Assembly: GCA_013407085.1 (NCBI GenBank) | Contig: JACCGJ010019086.1 | Span: 18,224-82,223, forward strand | Source: Atriophallophorus winterbourni | Taxonomy: Eukaryota > Platyhelminthes > Trematoda > Plagiorchiida > Microphallidae | Length of the DNA: 64,000 nt | Direction: 5' to 3' | In this document: piece after piece, positions 9,296-20,079 of the stretch | Layout: the number at the start of each line of letters is the position of its first letter | Position numbering within the stretch: the stretch's first letter is position 1 | The notes under the pieces: generated by a model | Databases searched by the model: none | What the model was told of the DNA's origin: nothing | The model's input: only the letters and a program-made list of their open reading frames with translations | Program-made: the position numbers and the translations under genes

Positions 9296-9424
9296 TAATA
9301 GAAATAGAAATAGAAATGGTTCTGAGAATCCAAACTGTTTCAGCATACAGCTCACCACCGGTGGCCAATCAATTTAGCACGGTGTTAGCCGCACAGCACA
9401 GAAGTACGATTGCACATCCGTGCG
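9296..9424 (-). repeat. R1 repeat, inverted 5' segment
   Basis: This stretch is R1 in reverse orientation (cagcatacagctcaccaccg then gtggccaatcaatttagcac). It abuts the next feature, which is the 3' part of R1 in forward orientation. Confidence 0.8.
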
Positions 9425-9552
9425 AATTTCTATTTTCCCCCTCATATCTGGCTAGGCCTGGGCAACCTGACAGTATCCTAGCCCACGTGCAGTCTCTGAC
9501 TGTACGGCACTTTGCCTGGATCAGGACTGTGCTTTCATACATACATACATAT
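9425..9552 (+). repeat. R1 repeat, forward 3' segment joined to inverted 5' segment
   Basis: The forward 3' half (gcctgggcaacctgacagta to a CATA tail) directly follows the inverted 5' half. The head-to-head arrangement looks like the 5' inversions made by twin priming in LINE-driven retrotransposition. Confidence 0.8.
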
Positions 9553-10311
9553 AACTACATTAATATCAAGTTGAATTTTCGGTGTCATGTATCAAAGGTT
9601 TCGACTGAATATTAATAATGTTTTAAAGTTTCGATAAACGCATCTTTTTCACCATATCATTCAGTTATATTTACTTACTACGATCTGATCAACCTTTCGT
9701 TGTTGCCGATCTTAGGCTCATATACACGAGGCAATTTTGCAGATGAATATCTAGAAACCGTTTTCGAAAGGGGTATGTATGATTGTACTTCTGTCAAACC
9801 GCGAAACTTACTGCTTTTTGATTTCCGTACAACAATTTCGGCTACCATTTCTGCTTTGAGAATTGCACGACTAGCATTATCTTGAAGCATGTCGATTCAA
9901 CAAGCTGAAAACAAGCGAAGTTCCTAGTTCGTGAAGGTCATTTAACATCGAAGGTAGTTCTACGAGCTGATTGAGCCTACGCCTTGCAATCACATTCAAT
10001 ATTTAGTAATATGATGTGTTTTCGGGTGTGGCATGCTTGTATGGCATTTGGAGCATCGATTCTTGCTACAATGCTGATGCTGATGATGGATTAACCGGTT
10101 TCATTGATGTATCAAATTGGTCGGTCGTTGACGAGATCCTTTCCGGTTGTGACTCAATCGCAAAATCCAACCGAACGCCTTACACGGCACCCAGCAACGG
10201 GCCATCTACCTGCTCGTAATTTGACTGCTTTGGCGTTATCATCAATTAGGAGCAGTTTATGGGTCAAGGAGAATGACCTTTGCATGCATGCATAGATGAC
10301 CTCAGGCAGTT

Positions 10312-10430
10312 CGTCACATGGCTTGCTTTGCTTTTGTGCGACTATCTCCTCCTATAGGATGAATCGGCTTCAATGAAGAATCTTGAGAATTTGGGTACAA
10401 AGTTGCGTCCTAAGTACCAATCGGCTGGCT
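10312..10430 (+). repeat. Repeat 'R3', copy 1
   Basis: It shares tgtgcgactatctcct, ggcttcaatgaagaatctt, gagaatttgggtacaaag and gcgtc in the same order and spacing with 15,360-15,495. The family is not recognised. Confidence 0.65.
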
Positions 10431-11157
10431 GGCATTAAGTTATCTGCCGCCAAAGGTTAACCCCAATATTTGAACGCCCCAACTTCTTGATCATATTATG
10501 ACTTCAGTGCTATCGTCTGAAATCTGCATTCGATGGACAACATCCTGGAAATAGGTAAGGTTCAGGATTAACCCCTGTCCTCTCCATTGTTTAACGCATT
10601 ACCTGAACGATCAACTCTCGACTTTACCTTGTCTTTAGATTGACCATTCACCAGTATACCTGAACCAAGGCATTTGAGACTGGGCTTAGTCGACTGAAAT
10701 ACTCTGAACACGCAACGATTGAATATATGTGACAAAGCGACAAAGTTTATAATCGCCTACACAGTTTCGACCTTTTCACCAAACACGGCGACGCCATTTA
10801 TGAAATCGCTTTGCGAGCTCCTGAGATCCATCGAAATTTGCCCTCTTTGTTTGCTTGTTCCATTATCCACTCAACAGCTCAGCTGAACAGAACTGTTAAT
10901 ATGTGACAAAGTTGCCACATCCATGTGCGCAACTTGAATTCACCGGACGTGAATCCCTATTGCGCTGAGACTGGACCTTAACGTGGTGCGATGGTTTGTG
11001 TACCTTCATGACCCATTGAGCTATACTGGGTGGTGCCTTTTGGTGCCAGTAAGCTACTCATACCACGAAGGTCGATGGATAGAGGTCAGACAAACTCAGT
11101 CTCAAGCCACTGCCTTGTGGTTCAGGCTTTTTAGCCAAAGGCTCCGGGTGGGGTCCC

Positions 11158-11274
11158 CTAAGCTAACCCCCTACTTCGGCCTGGGCAACCGGGTAGTATC
11201 ACGCCCACAAGCAACTTGGCACTTTGTCTGGCTCCAGACTTGTGCTTCATGATGATGATGATGATGATTGCGGT
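11158..11274 (+). repeat. R1-related diverged repeat with GAT tail
   Basis: Contains ggcctgggcaaccgggtagt, a shortened middle and ggcactttgtctggctccag, ending in an ATG/GAT trinucleotide tail. It is an older or distinct subfamily of R1. Confidence 0.6.
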
Positions 11275-11749
11275 TGGATAGTTGAATCGTTTTGGTTAAT
11301 TTGGTAATTTTTCAGACGACCCCACCCGCAGAAACCGTCTCACAAGCAACCGTTGGGTAAGATTCGACGATAGCACAAAAATCGATATAGCGTACTAAGC
11401 TGTGTTGCTTGCTCCGCTCATGGTGTTGGCGCATCTCGCGTATGGTGAATATGTGATATAGACATCCCGTCCTGGGTCAAATCTTACCATTTTTCATCTG
11501 CGAATTTCAACGGAGAACCGATGTGGCGCTATCAATAAAAAATTTGCTTCACTTGGTTTAAGATGTTCACGATTCCACGATGCTGGAATGTGACCGAAGG
11601 ATGAACAATGTTTAATTATGCAACCAATATTACACTAATATTGGTACAAACCCCAGTTTGCACGCAAATCTTGATATTGTTACCCTCGTGGAACCCCAAT
11701 ACTGTTTAATGCAGTATCCTCACTTTTCTCGCGTTGTTCAACATTTTAG

Positions 11750-12153
11750 ATCTCTTGTCAAATATCATGCTCGATTTAACGACGGAACGCGAACTAGCTT
11801 TGGAACACAATCCGGTCGCTTCCGAGGTTTCGGATCCGATCGACATTCCACCCGTGAGGTCCCGCCGAGCCGTAGCGTCCAAGTTGATCGAATTAGGTCT
11901 CGTCAGTGACCCCGCTTCTCTCCGTCGTCCCAAGAAACGGCGCAAGACGCATACCGTTGACGACAATGGCACGGACCTCGATGGTATCATCAAAACCAGC
12001 GCCAAGTCCAGACGACGAAAACGAAAGAACCAAGATTCAAGTTCAGAAGACGAGCTTCGTTTCGATCCTGCGGAACAAGATGCTGGGATAGAAAGTGATG
12101 TCAGTTCGCAGGATGAAAATCGCCTTCTTCGGCGCAAATCGACGGCCAAATCT
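11750..12153 (+). CDS. TIMELESS: TIMELESS exon 6: (I/V)xxxLxxLGL segment and acidic/basic linker
   Basis: This 404-nt exon encodes DLLSNIMLDLTTER, a stretch of about 26 extra residues rich in E, D, P and S, then RRAVASKLIELGLVSDPASL and RRPKKRRK, followed by a low-complexity acidic/serine region with SSSEDE and SSQDEN. Vertebrate TIMELESS has the corresponding 'D(V/L)L..IM...T.(K/R)RSR..(I/V)..KL..LGLV' segment without the extra residues. KKRRK-type clusters are probable nuclear localisation signals, and the acidic serine clusters look like CK2 sites. The acceptor is acattttag|AT, in phase with exon 5; the donor is TCT|gtaggt, phase 0. The next intron is 74 bp. Confidence 0.87.
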
Positions 12154-12227
12154 GTAGGTTGGACGCAAAAATGGTATCCAACATTTTGTCTATTTGTTTG
12201 TTTAATTTAAATTTTATTTCTTTTCAG

Positions 12228-12316
12228 AAATATTCGGCCAAGGGGCATCCTGTGGTGACCTTTTCTGAGAGTGATTCGGATAAGAGCATGGAACACCCCC
12301 TTGATAGCTTCCACAA
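12228..12316 (+). CDS. TIMELESS: TIMELESS exon 7
   Basis: A short exon encoding KYSAKGHPVVTFSESDSDKS and then MEHPLDSFH. It lies in the poorly conserved, serine/acid-rich tail. The call rests on position, open frame, good splice sites (ttttcag|AAA and CACAA|gtgagc) and phase continuity rather than on conserved residues. Confidence 0.75.
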
Positions 12317-12523
12317 GTGAGCATGGAGATAATTTCGTTTTTCACCGTCGTTGGAAGGGTACAAGTTACTTCAATTTGTTATCGACACGCAGCCCCGTAC
12401 ACAAGATGTATGCCACCCCTTTTTAGTCCACCGACATTTGGATTCGTTGACATTTCTATATCCAGGTTCGGTTGAACTCTTGATTTTAACCACTTATCAT
12501 CTACGATTCTACGGGCCCCTAAC

Positions 12524-12740
12524 ATCGTGCTAAATTGATTGGCCAACGGTAAGAGTTGCATGCTAAAACACGCTGGAGTCTCACTACCATTGCTATTTTC
12601 CTTCGTCTATCTGTCTAGGCCCGGACAAGCTGATAGTATCTTAGCCCACGTGCAGTCTATGAATGTGCGGCACTTTGCCTGGATCAGGAGTGGGCTTTCA
12701 TACAAACATACATACACATGCATACGTGCACATACGGTTC
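12524..12740 (+). repeat. R1 repeat, near full-length copy
   Basis: It starts in catcgtgctaaattgattgg and runs to a CATA-type tail, about 210 bp downstream of TIMELESS exon 7. Confidence 0.85.
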
Positions 12741-13795
12741 CCTCCACCTCGATTTATATGAAACAACTAAAGACAATTACGCATCTTACTGCCTCTACGG
12801 TAGAAGGATAAACGGTCCGAAAACAGTGGTCGTGCATAAGTGCAGCGGATGCAATCACTCCAAAACTAACCACTTCCAATGTTTCGGTATACCGCCGCTT
12901 TCTATCAAATCGTTAATACTAGTTTGCTTGAGTACCTGGGCAACCTTATCACTTCCAGTTTACAGTCAGTATCATCTTGGATGGTTTGTTTCCGTCAACG
13001 AAGACGGTCGTACTGCTTTGTTTGTGAAACAGTTGAGAATTGATTTCGATTTGCGTGGTACACATCAACATGACCCACTTGCTTGCTTCCAGTGACGGTG
13101 GCTGCGTTAAAACATTAACGCAGCTGCACGCATATTCCTGATTCTCCATCAGATCCAATTGTAAAGTCAGTGTCGACTGTGGCTGGTATGAAAACCTAGA
13201 AGCTTTCCCAGTGATCGAAACCATTTGTTCCGTGCCGCTTCATGCTACCGTAGCTAAGCGCAGGTTCGTTATGTGGACTCTAGTTACCCCGTAACCCGAA
13301 AAAAACCCAAGAGTCAATCCTGTCAGCCATTTACCGGGTTTCGTTCCCACTTTCAGTTTTAACTGCATAAATTTGTTTGCATGAAAAAGAAACGATCACC
13401 ATGTCTGAATGGGATGTGAACGAATGTGTGATCCTTCGGTGTTTCCAAATTGTACCGGTTGCATTGTGATGAATTGATTTGCCACAGGCTACATGCGAAG
13501 AAGTGTTGTAGTCTTATTGTCGTAACTCAAGGACGAAATCAATGGGCTGCGGAGATGAGAAACTAAAAATCCCCAAAAGAACTAAACAATCTCTGAATCT
13601 TTGACTAGATACACAGCACATTTACCCGAGCAGCACTCTTGTGTGTATACGAAGAAACAAGTTACCATGTACAAAACTTTTTGCGAATGGGGAAACTCAC
13701 GGTTTATCGTGACCGAGTTTTATACAGATTGTCGATGGTGTCGGGCGAAGTTGACAATATCTTATGATGACTGCGGCAATTTGTCTGGGTTCTGT

Positions 13796-13925
13796 GGGTA
13801 TGTATGCATGAAAGCACAAACCTGATGCGGGCCTAGTGCGGCACAGTCATAGACTGCAGGTGGGCTAACATACTGTTAGGTTACCCAGGCCTAGACAGAT
13901 GTAAGAAAATAAAAATGGAAATAGG
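13796..13925 (-). repeat. R1 repeat, reverse copy
   Basis: Reverse complement of the R1 3' half with tatgtatgcatgaaagcaca at its plus-strand left end. Confidence 0.85.
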
Positions 13926-14004
13926 GTTGTGTGGGTAGTATATCTCTGTTGGTTCTTTCTGCTTGATCAAATAAATTTCTCAATCTTGCTGTTCCATTTG
14001 AATT

Positions 14005-14058
14005 GCTGAAAATTCGTGTACACGAATTCATTCTTTCTTCTTCTTCTTATTATTATTA
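14005..14058 (+). repeat. LINE 3' tail fragment (gtgtacacgaa / TTC tail)
   Basis: Contains tgctgaaaattcgtgtacac followed by gaat and a CTT/ATT tail. It is the same 3' end that terminates the LINE at 55,525-55,567 and that is inserted alone at 32,376. Confidence 0.65.
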
Positions 14059-14341
14059 TTGTCCCACCCTATTTTGCATCATGTTCTTGTTTGATATTTG
14101 ATTGTTATGGACAGTTTCTCATAGTGTCTGAACATTCGCGCTTGAGTGGTAATGCGAGTTCGGGTGATGTGAGCAACGAAATACACTAAGCTTTCATCCG
14201 TTTCCTCGGCTAGATGCACGAAATTACCTGGTTACGTTATGTAATGCGATGTTTACTTACCACGTAATTCAAATTCAGGTTCCTCATGTGTCTTGCTTGG
14301 AATTACATACCAAAAACGTGTCTTTCTTCGATAGCAGCATT

Positions 14342-14527
14342 TATGTGCTGTGCGGCTAACATCGTGCTAAATTGATTGAGCTGCATGCTGAAACCATTTC
14401 TATTTCTCTTTCCCCTCTCATATCTGTCTAGACCTAGGCAACCTGACAGTATCTTAGCCCACGTGCAATCCCTGACTGTGCGGCACTTTGCCTGGATCAG
14501 GCTTGTGCTTTCATCATCATCATCATG
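14342..14527 (+). repeat. R1 repeat copy with CAT tail
   Basis: Lacks a short internal segment (gattgg is joined to agctgcatgc) and ends in CAT trinucleotides instead of CATA. It lies 240 bp upstream of TIMELESS exon 8. Confidence 0.85.
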
Positions 14528-14769
14528 TACCTGCGAAGAAAAGTCAGTGGCACGCTTTTGCTTATTTACCGAGGTCTTTTCATCATTCTGAAAATCTTGC
14601 CACCACCAGCCTAGAATCGCTTTCCATATTGCTTCAAGTGACAACAATTTTTTTTACAAATTCCCAACAATCGATGTCATGCAAAATCGGTCAGAAATCA
14701 GTTCCTGAAAAATATTCATTTCACTTGTTGCCATGTTTTTTTCTAACTGCTGCTCTTCGCTCGCTTCAG

Positions 14770-14871
14770 TTCGGCCATCCGATCTGCGGAAACCGAAGGT
14801 GAAGCGTCGGTGGGGCGTGAAGAAAACACTCATTCCAATCAAAATCCAGTTGCATTGCGGCACGATTCAAA
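14770..14871 (+). CDS. TIMELESS: TIMELESS exon 8
   Basis: The exon encodes SAIRSAETEGEASVGREENT and then HSNQNPVALRHDSK, a low-complexity polar linker. The acceptor is cgcttcag|T, completing the split AAT codon; the donor is TCAAA|gtaagc, phase 2. A longer open frame exists in another register across this stretch, but only this frame keeps phase with both neighbours. Confidence 0.7.
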
Positions 14872-15039
14872 GTAAGCCAGACCTGGGACGGTTTCTCGTA
14901 TGTCGATTTGTTGCTCGGCGTTTTCAACATTTAGTTTTGATAGTTTAACGGTTTATTTTGTCTCGTGTTTCCTTGATCACATTCTCGATTAAGGTTCCAT
15001 TATAATCCTCTCACATGGTGAAAGTGTTTATACCTTTAA

Positions 15040-15259
15040 CCCTTTGTCTACTGACGGTAACTTTATTTACCACCTCAAACAACAGTCGATTGCTCCGTAT
15101 CTCCCGTCGGTACCTTCAGTCACCATCGGAGTGCACCTGTCAGGCGGCGTCTGGCATATGATCCATGAACATCAATCATGTGTTTTATTTATGCCATAAT
15201 TAAGCAGAATAACACGAAAATATCATAAAATACGTAAATCAATTACCGTAGACAAAGGG
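15040..15259. mobile_element. piggyBac-like MITE (220 bp, TTAA duplications)
   Basis: The left end is TTAA|CCCTTTGTCTAC (15036 onward) and the right end is GTAGACAAAGGG|TTAA (to 15263). The 12-bp terminal inverted repeats are perfect and continue imperfectly into cggtaa/ttaccg. TTAA target duplication plus a CCC start is the signature of the piggyBac superfamily. The interior has no coding potential. Confidence 0.88.
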
Positions 15260-15359
15260 TTAACGACATGTCTTCAAGTGTTATGCCACCTTAGACCCCA
15301 GTCGCTTTTATGTTTGTGCATCATCGTGTGGAATCACAAACAGGAAGTTGGAATAAGTG

Positions 15360-15495
15360 CCACATTATCACACGCTTGTGCAGGCTGGCTTTTCTTCTCT
15401 TGTGCGACTATCTCCTGGAGGATAATTGGACTTCAATGAAGGGTCTTGGGAATTTGGGTACAAAGCGGCGTCTCCAGCACCACTCGGTGTTTGTT
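15360..15495 (+). repeat. Repeat 'R3', copy 2
   Basis: Second copy of the sequence at 10,312-10,430, sharing tgtgcgactatctcctg, cttcaatgaagggtctt and gggaatttgggtacaaagcg. It is followed by a GC-rich stretch. Confidence 0.65.
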
Positions 15496-15529
15496 CGAGT
15501 CAGTTTCACTAGCGTTTGTACAACCAAGT

Positions 15530-15850
15530 GTGACCTGCAAGGCAGCAGGGTGTAGCCAGAAAGAGGTGTGTGCACCAACTAACCGTCTACGAGACTCTGC
15601 TCCAGATTTTTCCTCGGGGTTTTCTCCCGAAACCTTTCCCGCGATCGGGTATTCCGCTGGGCAGCGGAGGTTTCAAATCGGGGTTTTCCTTCCCTTAGAT
15701 GAAATGCCTTCCCAGCCTAACGAGCTCCATCTGCCCGTAGCAAACAGGTTTTTAGGCGCCAGTCACTCGCCCTCGCCCCTTCTTCTGTTGGTACAAGCAG
15801 TTCCGCCGGGCTCAGGGAGCCACTCGTGCAGGCCAGAAGCTGGCCTGCCT
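15530..15850. other. GC-rich intronic segment, unclassified
   Basis: Noticeably more GC-rich than its surroundings, with cgaaacctttcccgcgatcg and gctgggcagcggaggtttca. It is probably part of a longer interspersed repeat, but there is no second full copy in this window to compare it with. Confidence 0.35.
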
Positions 15851-17061
15851 ATCATTAATCGGAACTTTGAAATATTTTCGAACAAAGCCATGTGTTTCTT
15901 CTACTTCCTCTAAAACGTGTCTTCATCGTTTTGCAATATATATTGGTTTCCCATACCATACGCAGTGACAGCATTCTTTGCCGAGTATTGTCAGACACGT
16001 TTTCGTCGATGGTCACTTTCAGGGAAGGTGAAACTGGGAAATCGGATGGGATAGCAATCACAACATGACCGGGTGTATAGATTAACAGCGTCTAAACATC
16101 CGAGTTTTTATTAAGGACAATCTTATGCTGTTTGATCTGGCATATGTTCGTCGAGCTCTGACGTGAACGTTGTCCTAGATTCCGTTGAGTTTGTTTCCCT
16201 TAGGAGTTCCCCGTCAAGCATATTGCAACATTGAAAAATAAATGCGGCTATCCACCCCAGAATGTGAAGTTGGCACAGACTTTGTTTGCTTGCCTGTTTC
16301 ATTTGGATCTTAAGGCTTCGATAGACGGTGGTTTTCCTTTTACCATCTTTGAAATGTCACCCTGTGGTCACTGCTGGAACACTTGAGAATAATAAGAAGC
16401 GAAAGCTTTGTGGTAACGTTTCTAGAATGTTTTCATCGAAATTGAAGCTTAGCCGTGTAATGATTCTCACACGCTGTTTGATCAACGCTAATCTGAAAAA
16501 GTGCCGGAAATATAGCAGTTAGATTTTTTCTAAAAAAAATGTAATCATAAAAACTAAATTTAAGTTGAATAATCAGTTTAGGCTCAACGCCAAGACATTG
16601 TAGTTGAAATGCTAAGAGTGTATAACAGGTATAGCAGCAAAATGATAGATCCGAGTAAGGCTGTCGCATAATGTAACCCCGTAATACTTGCCAAGGTTCC
16701 TGCACTTTAGTCTGAATGGCGGTAAATTAATGTAGAAAGCTTCGTGTCGGTCCTCACTCAGATTGGTGAATACAATTTCCACAGTTTCGGGTTTAGGAGA
16801 CAGGTGTCTCTCTTCCGATTAGTTTTTAATTTCGTCTGAAGCTGCAGAGAGCGCATTAGCAGAGCCGTTTTTGTGTATGACCTCCTCAATAACTATACGG
16901 GCAACTCAAGGGTAGCTGTGGGACCACAGCCATGTGAAGTTTCTTGTTCATGTTGTGAGTGGTCGTAAACCGGAATATTACATTTCATATTACGTTTCAT
17001 TTCGTAATACTTTTCTCAATCTGCAATCATACTAAATCGTTTCTTTTCATCTCTTGTCCAG

Positions 17062-17208
17062 CATCGACTCCTCTTCACAAATTAGCCACCGGCCGTTGAA
17101 GCGCATGCGCATTGTGAAACCCGTGGACAGCTCGTCGGAGGATGAACCAACTGGGAACCTGAGTGGCGATGCTAGAAGTGCTTCTCCCGCTCCCCCTTCT
17201 TCTCCGAG
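17062..17208 (+). CDS. TIMELESS: TIMELESS exon 9: basic C-terminal segment
   Basis: The exon encodes SQISHRPLKRMRIVKPVDSS followed by SEDEPTGNL and a proline/serine-rich stretch ending SPAPPSSPR. A basic KR-rich motif followed by acidic serines is typical of the extreme C-terminus of metazoan TIMELESS and probably includes an NLS. The acceptor is cttgtccag|C and the donor is CCGAG|gtacga, phase 2. Confidence 0.8.
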
Positions 17209-18548
17209 GTACGAATCTCAATTTGGATTCGATATGCATGTATCTTTGTTCCCGAGGGTGAATCTGATAATCGCTCTGGCGATATTAGCTTGTCATCATC
17301 ATCATCATGATGCAGCCAGACAAAATGCAAAGCAATATGAAGCAGGAAAAGCAGATAAGCCAGCGCGTGAAAAAAGGGAAAGCCGGCAAGCGGAATATGC
17401 AAAAGCAAATGCGCAAAAAGCAGCTTGTTTTTGTAGTTTCACTGCATGCGATTTTGCTATTTTCTTTGGTTATTTCTTTCATATTAAATATAATACAATG
17501 ATATTGGATAAAATTATCACGTGCATAATAAAATACACTGGCGCCACTGACTTCGGTTTGTAGCCATATCGCGTAAGGTTTCCAGCCAACTATTAGGTGG
17601 AGCTTTTGGTCCCCACCCAAGCACTCGAATACGCCCCACTGAGCCTATCGCTACGGTGAGTTTCTTCATCCCAACACGCTACGTGATGCATGCGTTTGTG
17701 TACATGCATTTTTAGGCATGGGTGTATTGAAAGATGAATGAATAAGTGAATCAATTGGTGTGCGGATAGACGTACAGGTGGGAGGGTGTATGGATGGATG
17801 GGTCGATAAATGGATCTGAAGGACGAACCCTATCGTGTCCGACGTTTAGTTTTGTTGGTTGATGCTGATAGATGGTTTCGCACTAATGCGAATCGTAATT
17901 TTGCACGTGAAATCATTCTATCTTCAATGGAGAAGCTCAGTATCAACTTCACTTGAACCCTGGTAATCGCTCCTGTTTATTGGTAGCTATTTCAGTTCAT
18001 CTCATCCAGCATAGTGTTCTCCATGTCCTCAATGGTTTAATTTTGCCATCGAGGACATCCTCTAAAACGCACCAAGTAATTTCCTCACGAGTGCTATCGA
18101 GCTTCTTCCGGGGGAATGTTTCATCGACGTGGATTGTGTCGTTAATGTTGCTTCGCGGGATGAAGACACAGCGTTCTTACACGAAGCATTTGCAAGTGTA
18201 CCAAATATCTCTATATGTTTCCGTGTCTCGTGTACTTTCATCAATCATATATGCATTGATACCGATAACAGCGGCCATCTATGCTGGCTAACTGCCAATG
18301 ATTGAGTCAATCTCGCTGATTCTTCATGCTGTGTGGTCATCTATTGCTGCTACCTTGGCGTCGTTTAATTTTCATCGGCTTGATAACGCGCCCTCTATCT
18401 GTCTATCTCCATTCAGTTAGATAACATCCACTCCCATGCGGCGCCTTGTCGTTTTCATTCAAACCTGTTCACTCATTTTCTTTCCAAGCATTGCCATTCA
18501 TCCAGCTCACTGCTTCCTCGCAACTCAATGCCCTTTTCCAATTTCCAG

Positions 18549-18624
18549 AGATTTCACTCCACTGTTAGACAGTCCGAGGAGGCCTACGAGGATGGCCGTC
18601 ATATCCTCTGATTCGGATGATTAA
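18549..18624 (+). CDS. TIMELESS: TIMELESS terminal exon with stop codon
   Basis: The exon encodes DFTPLLDSPRRPTRMAVISS and then DSDD before TAA at 18622-18624. A terminal SSDSDD acidic tail is a recurrent ending of TIMELESS proteins. The acceptor is atttccag|A, in phase with exon 9. No clear AATAAA lies in the next 100 bases, so the polyadenylation site is not assigned. Confidence 0.82.
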
Positions 18625-18767
18625 TTATTTTTATACGTGACACCTTTTTTCTCGTATGTATTTACAAAATAGACCTTTTTAATTGTCGCCTGCCTACTTG
18701 TTTTTCCTTTTTGTGGCTGGATGTATTTTTCCATTGAATTGGATCACAACGCGGTGCTGTGCTAACG

Positions 18768-19017
18768 GACGGTATGGTATGGTATGAAAGCACAAGCCTG
18801 ATCCAGGCAAAGTGCCGCACAGTCAGAGACTGCACGTGGGCTGAGATAGTGTCAGGTTGCCCAGGCCTAGACAGATATGAGAAAAGAAATAAAAAAATAG
18901 AAATGGTAGTGAGACTCCAGCGTGTTTCAACATGCAGCTCACTATGAGTGGCCAATCAGTTTAGCACGATGTTAGCCGCACAGCACAGAAGTGCTGCACG
19001 ATTGCACATCCGTGCAA
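18768..19017 (-). repeat. R1 repeat, full-length reverse copy
   Basis: The longest copy: on the plus strand from a TATGG-type tail through gaaagcacaagcctgatcca to gcacgattgcacatccgtgc. It lies just 3' of the TIMELESS stop codon and is the last R1 copy before a 38-kb gap. Confidence 0.9.
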
Positions 19018-19161
19018 CGGACGGTGGCTCCAAAGGCGTTTGATGCCACTTTAATGGGCTTCCCTACGTGAAGCCATCGATGTTTCACGCTTGCTTTCTG
19101 ACCCGTCATGACAAGTGCTCATGTTTCATTTCAGTTGATATCAATGGAGATCGATCTGGTC

Positions 19162-19300
19162 ATCAGCCCCAGGACTGTTGTTGTTGGCCTCCTTCGGTCG
19201 GTGTCGGTCATACGTGTACTTCACTGCGTTTTAGGGGACTAAATAACCCGATCTGGGTAGAATAATCTATCGCGCAGCGCTCCCCATGATGGGTAGTAAT
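19162..19300 (+). repeat. Repeat R2, forward copy
   Basis: Contains ttgttggcctccttcggtcg then gtgtcggtcatacgtgtac and cgcgcagcgctcccc, the R2 blocks in order. Confidence 0.65.
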
Positions 19301-19890
19301 CAAGACTCTTTAATGGTTTTGATAATCCGGTATGGCGAAGCATGTTTGCATGAGTTTGAGTTGCACTCATTCGAACATCCTAGCAAGAGGTAGATGAGAT
19401 TTTGCGGCAGATAGTGTTACATCCCGCACCTGGACTTATGTGTGTGAATTGCATGCGCTGCGTATAGCAATCATTCCCATTAGACTCGCAAAGCTTCTAT
19501 GCTTTGCAACCTGCTTTTACGGGATATTATACGTACGATATCAAATCTTTTGTACGTTATAGTTGAGCGTCTGATGAAGTAGTTTTATTTGAGAATATTG
19601 AAACATTTCGACCCGACGTTTTCATTACGGAAATGAACTTCACCGAAATTATTCATTCACAATCTGCCTTTGACTGATATGCATGTGGAATAAAGGACCT
19701 TCGATATAAAGACATTCTGGAGGCTGAAGCCATATACCATTATCTTTGTATTCACGGTTGTTCAAACACAAGAGTTCAAACGTGACAATATGGCAGCTGC
19801 TCTGCTAATCTGCTTAGCGATCTCAGTGTCTAGCGAGTAGTTGAACCAAGATATGTGAAATGATGCACTGGTTCAAGCTGGTAGTTTTCA
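19301..19890. other. No recognisable feature
   Basis: AT-rich intergenic DNA. The stretch 19,560-19,650 (tctgatgaagtagttttatt ... gaaacatttcgacccgacg) may be the decayed start of a Penelope-type terminal region, which would fit the remnant downstream, but I cannot support it further. Confidence 0.3.
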
Positions 19891-20079
19891 ACAATGGTGA
19901 TGGGAGGTGATACACTCCCTTGGCTGAGGATTTCGGTTCTGTTCATGCTAATTTTCAACCTAGAGTTGTTGCATGCCGACGAAAAACAGCACAATGTTGA
20001 CGCGGGTTTGAGCGCGCCCGGAACTAAGAAGACAAGAAGAATACCTGTTCAAAGTGTTCCAGAAGAATGGATACCCGAG

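Noticed and set aside
19560..19630. ctgatgaagtag ... gaaacatttcg as a further hammerhead
   Set aside because: The boxes are there but the bases between cannot form stem II, and no cleavage triplet with a stem I partner is seen.
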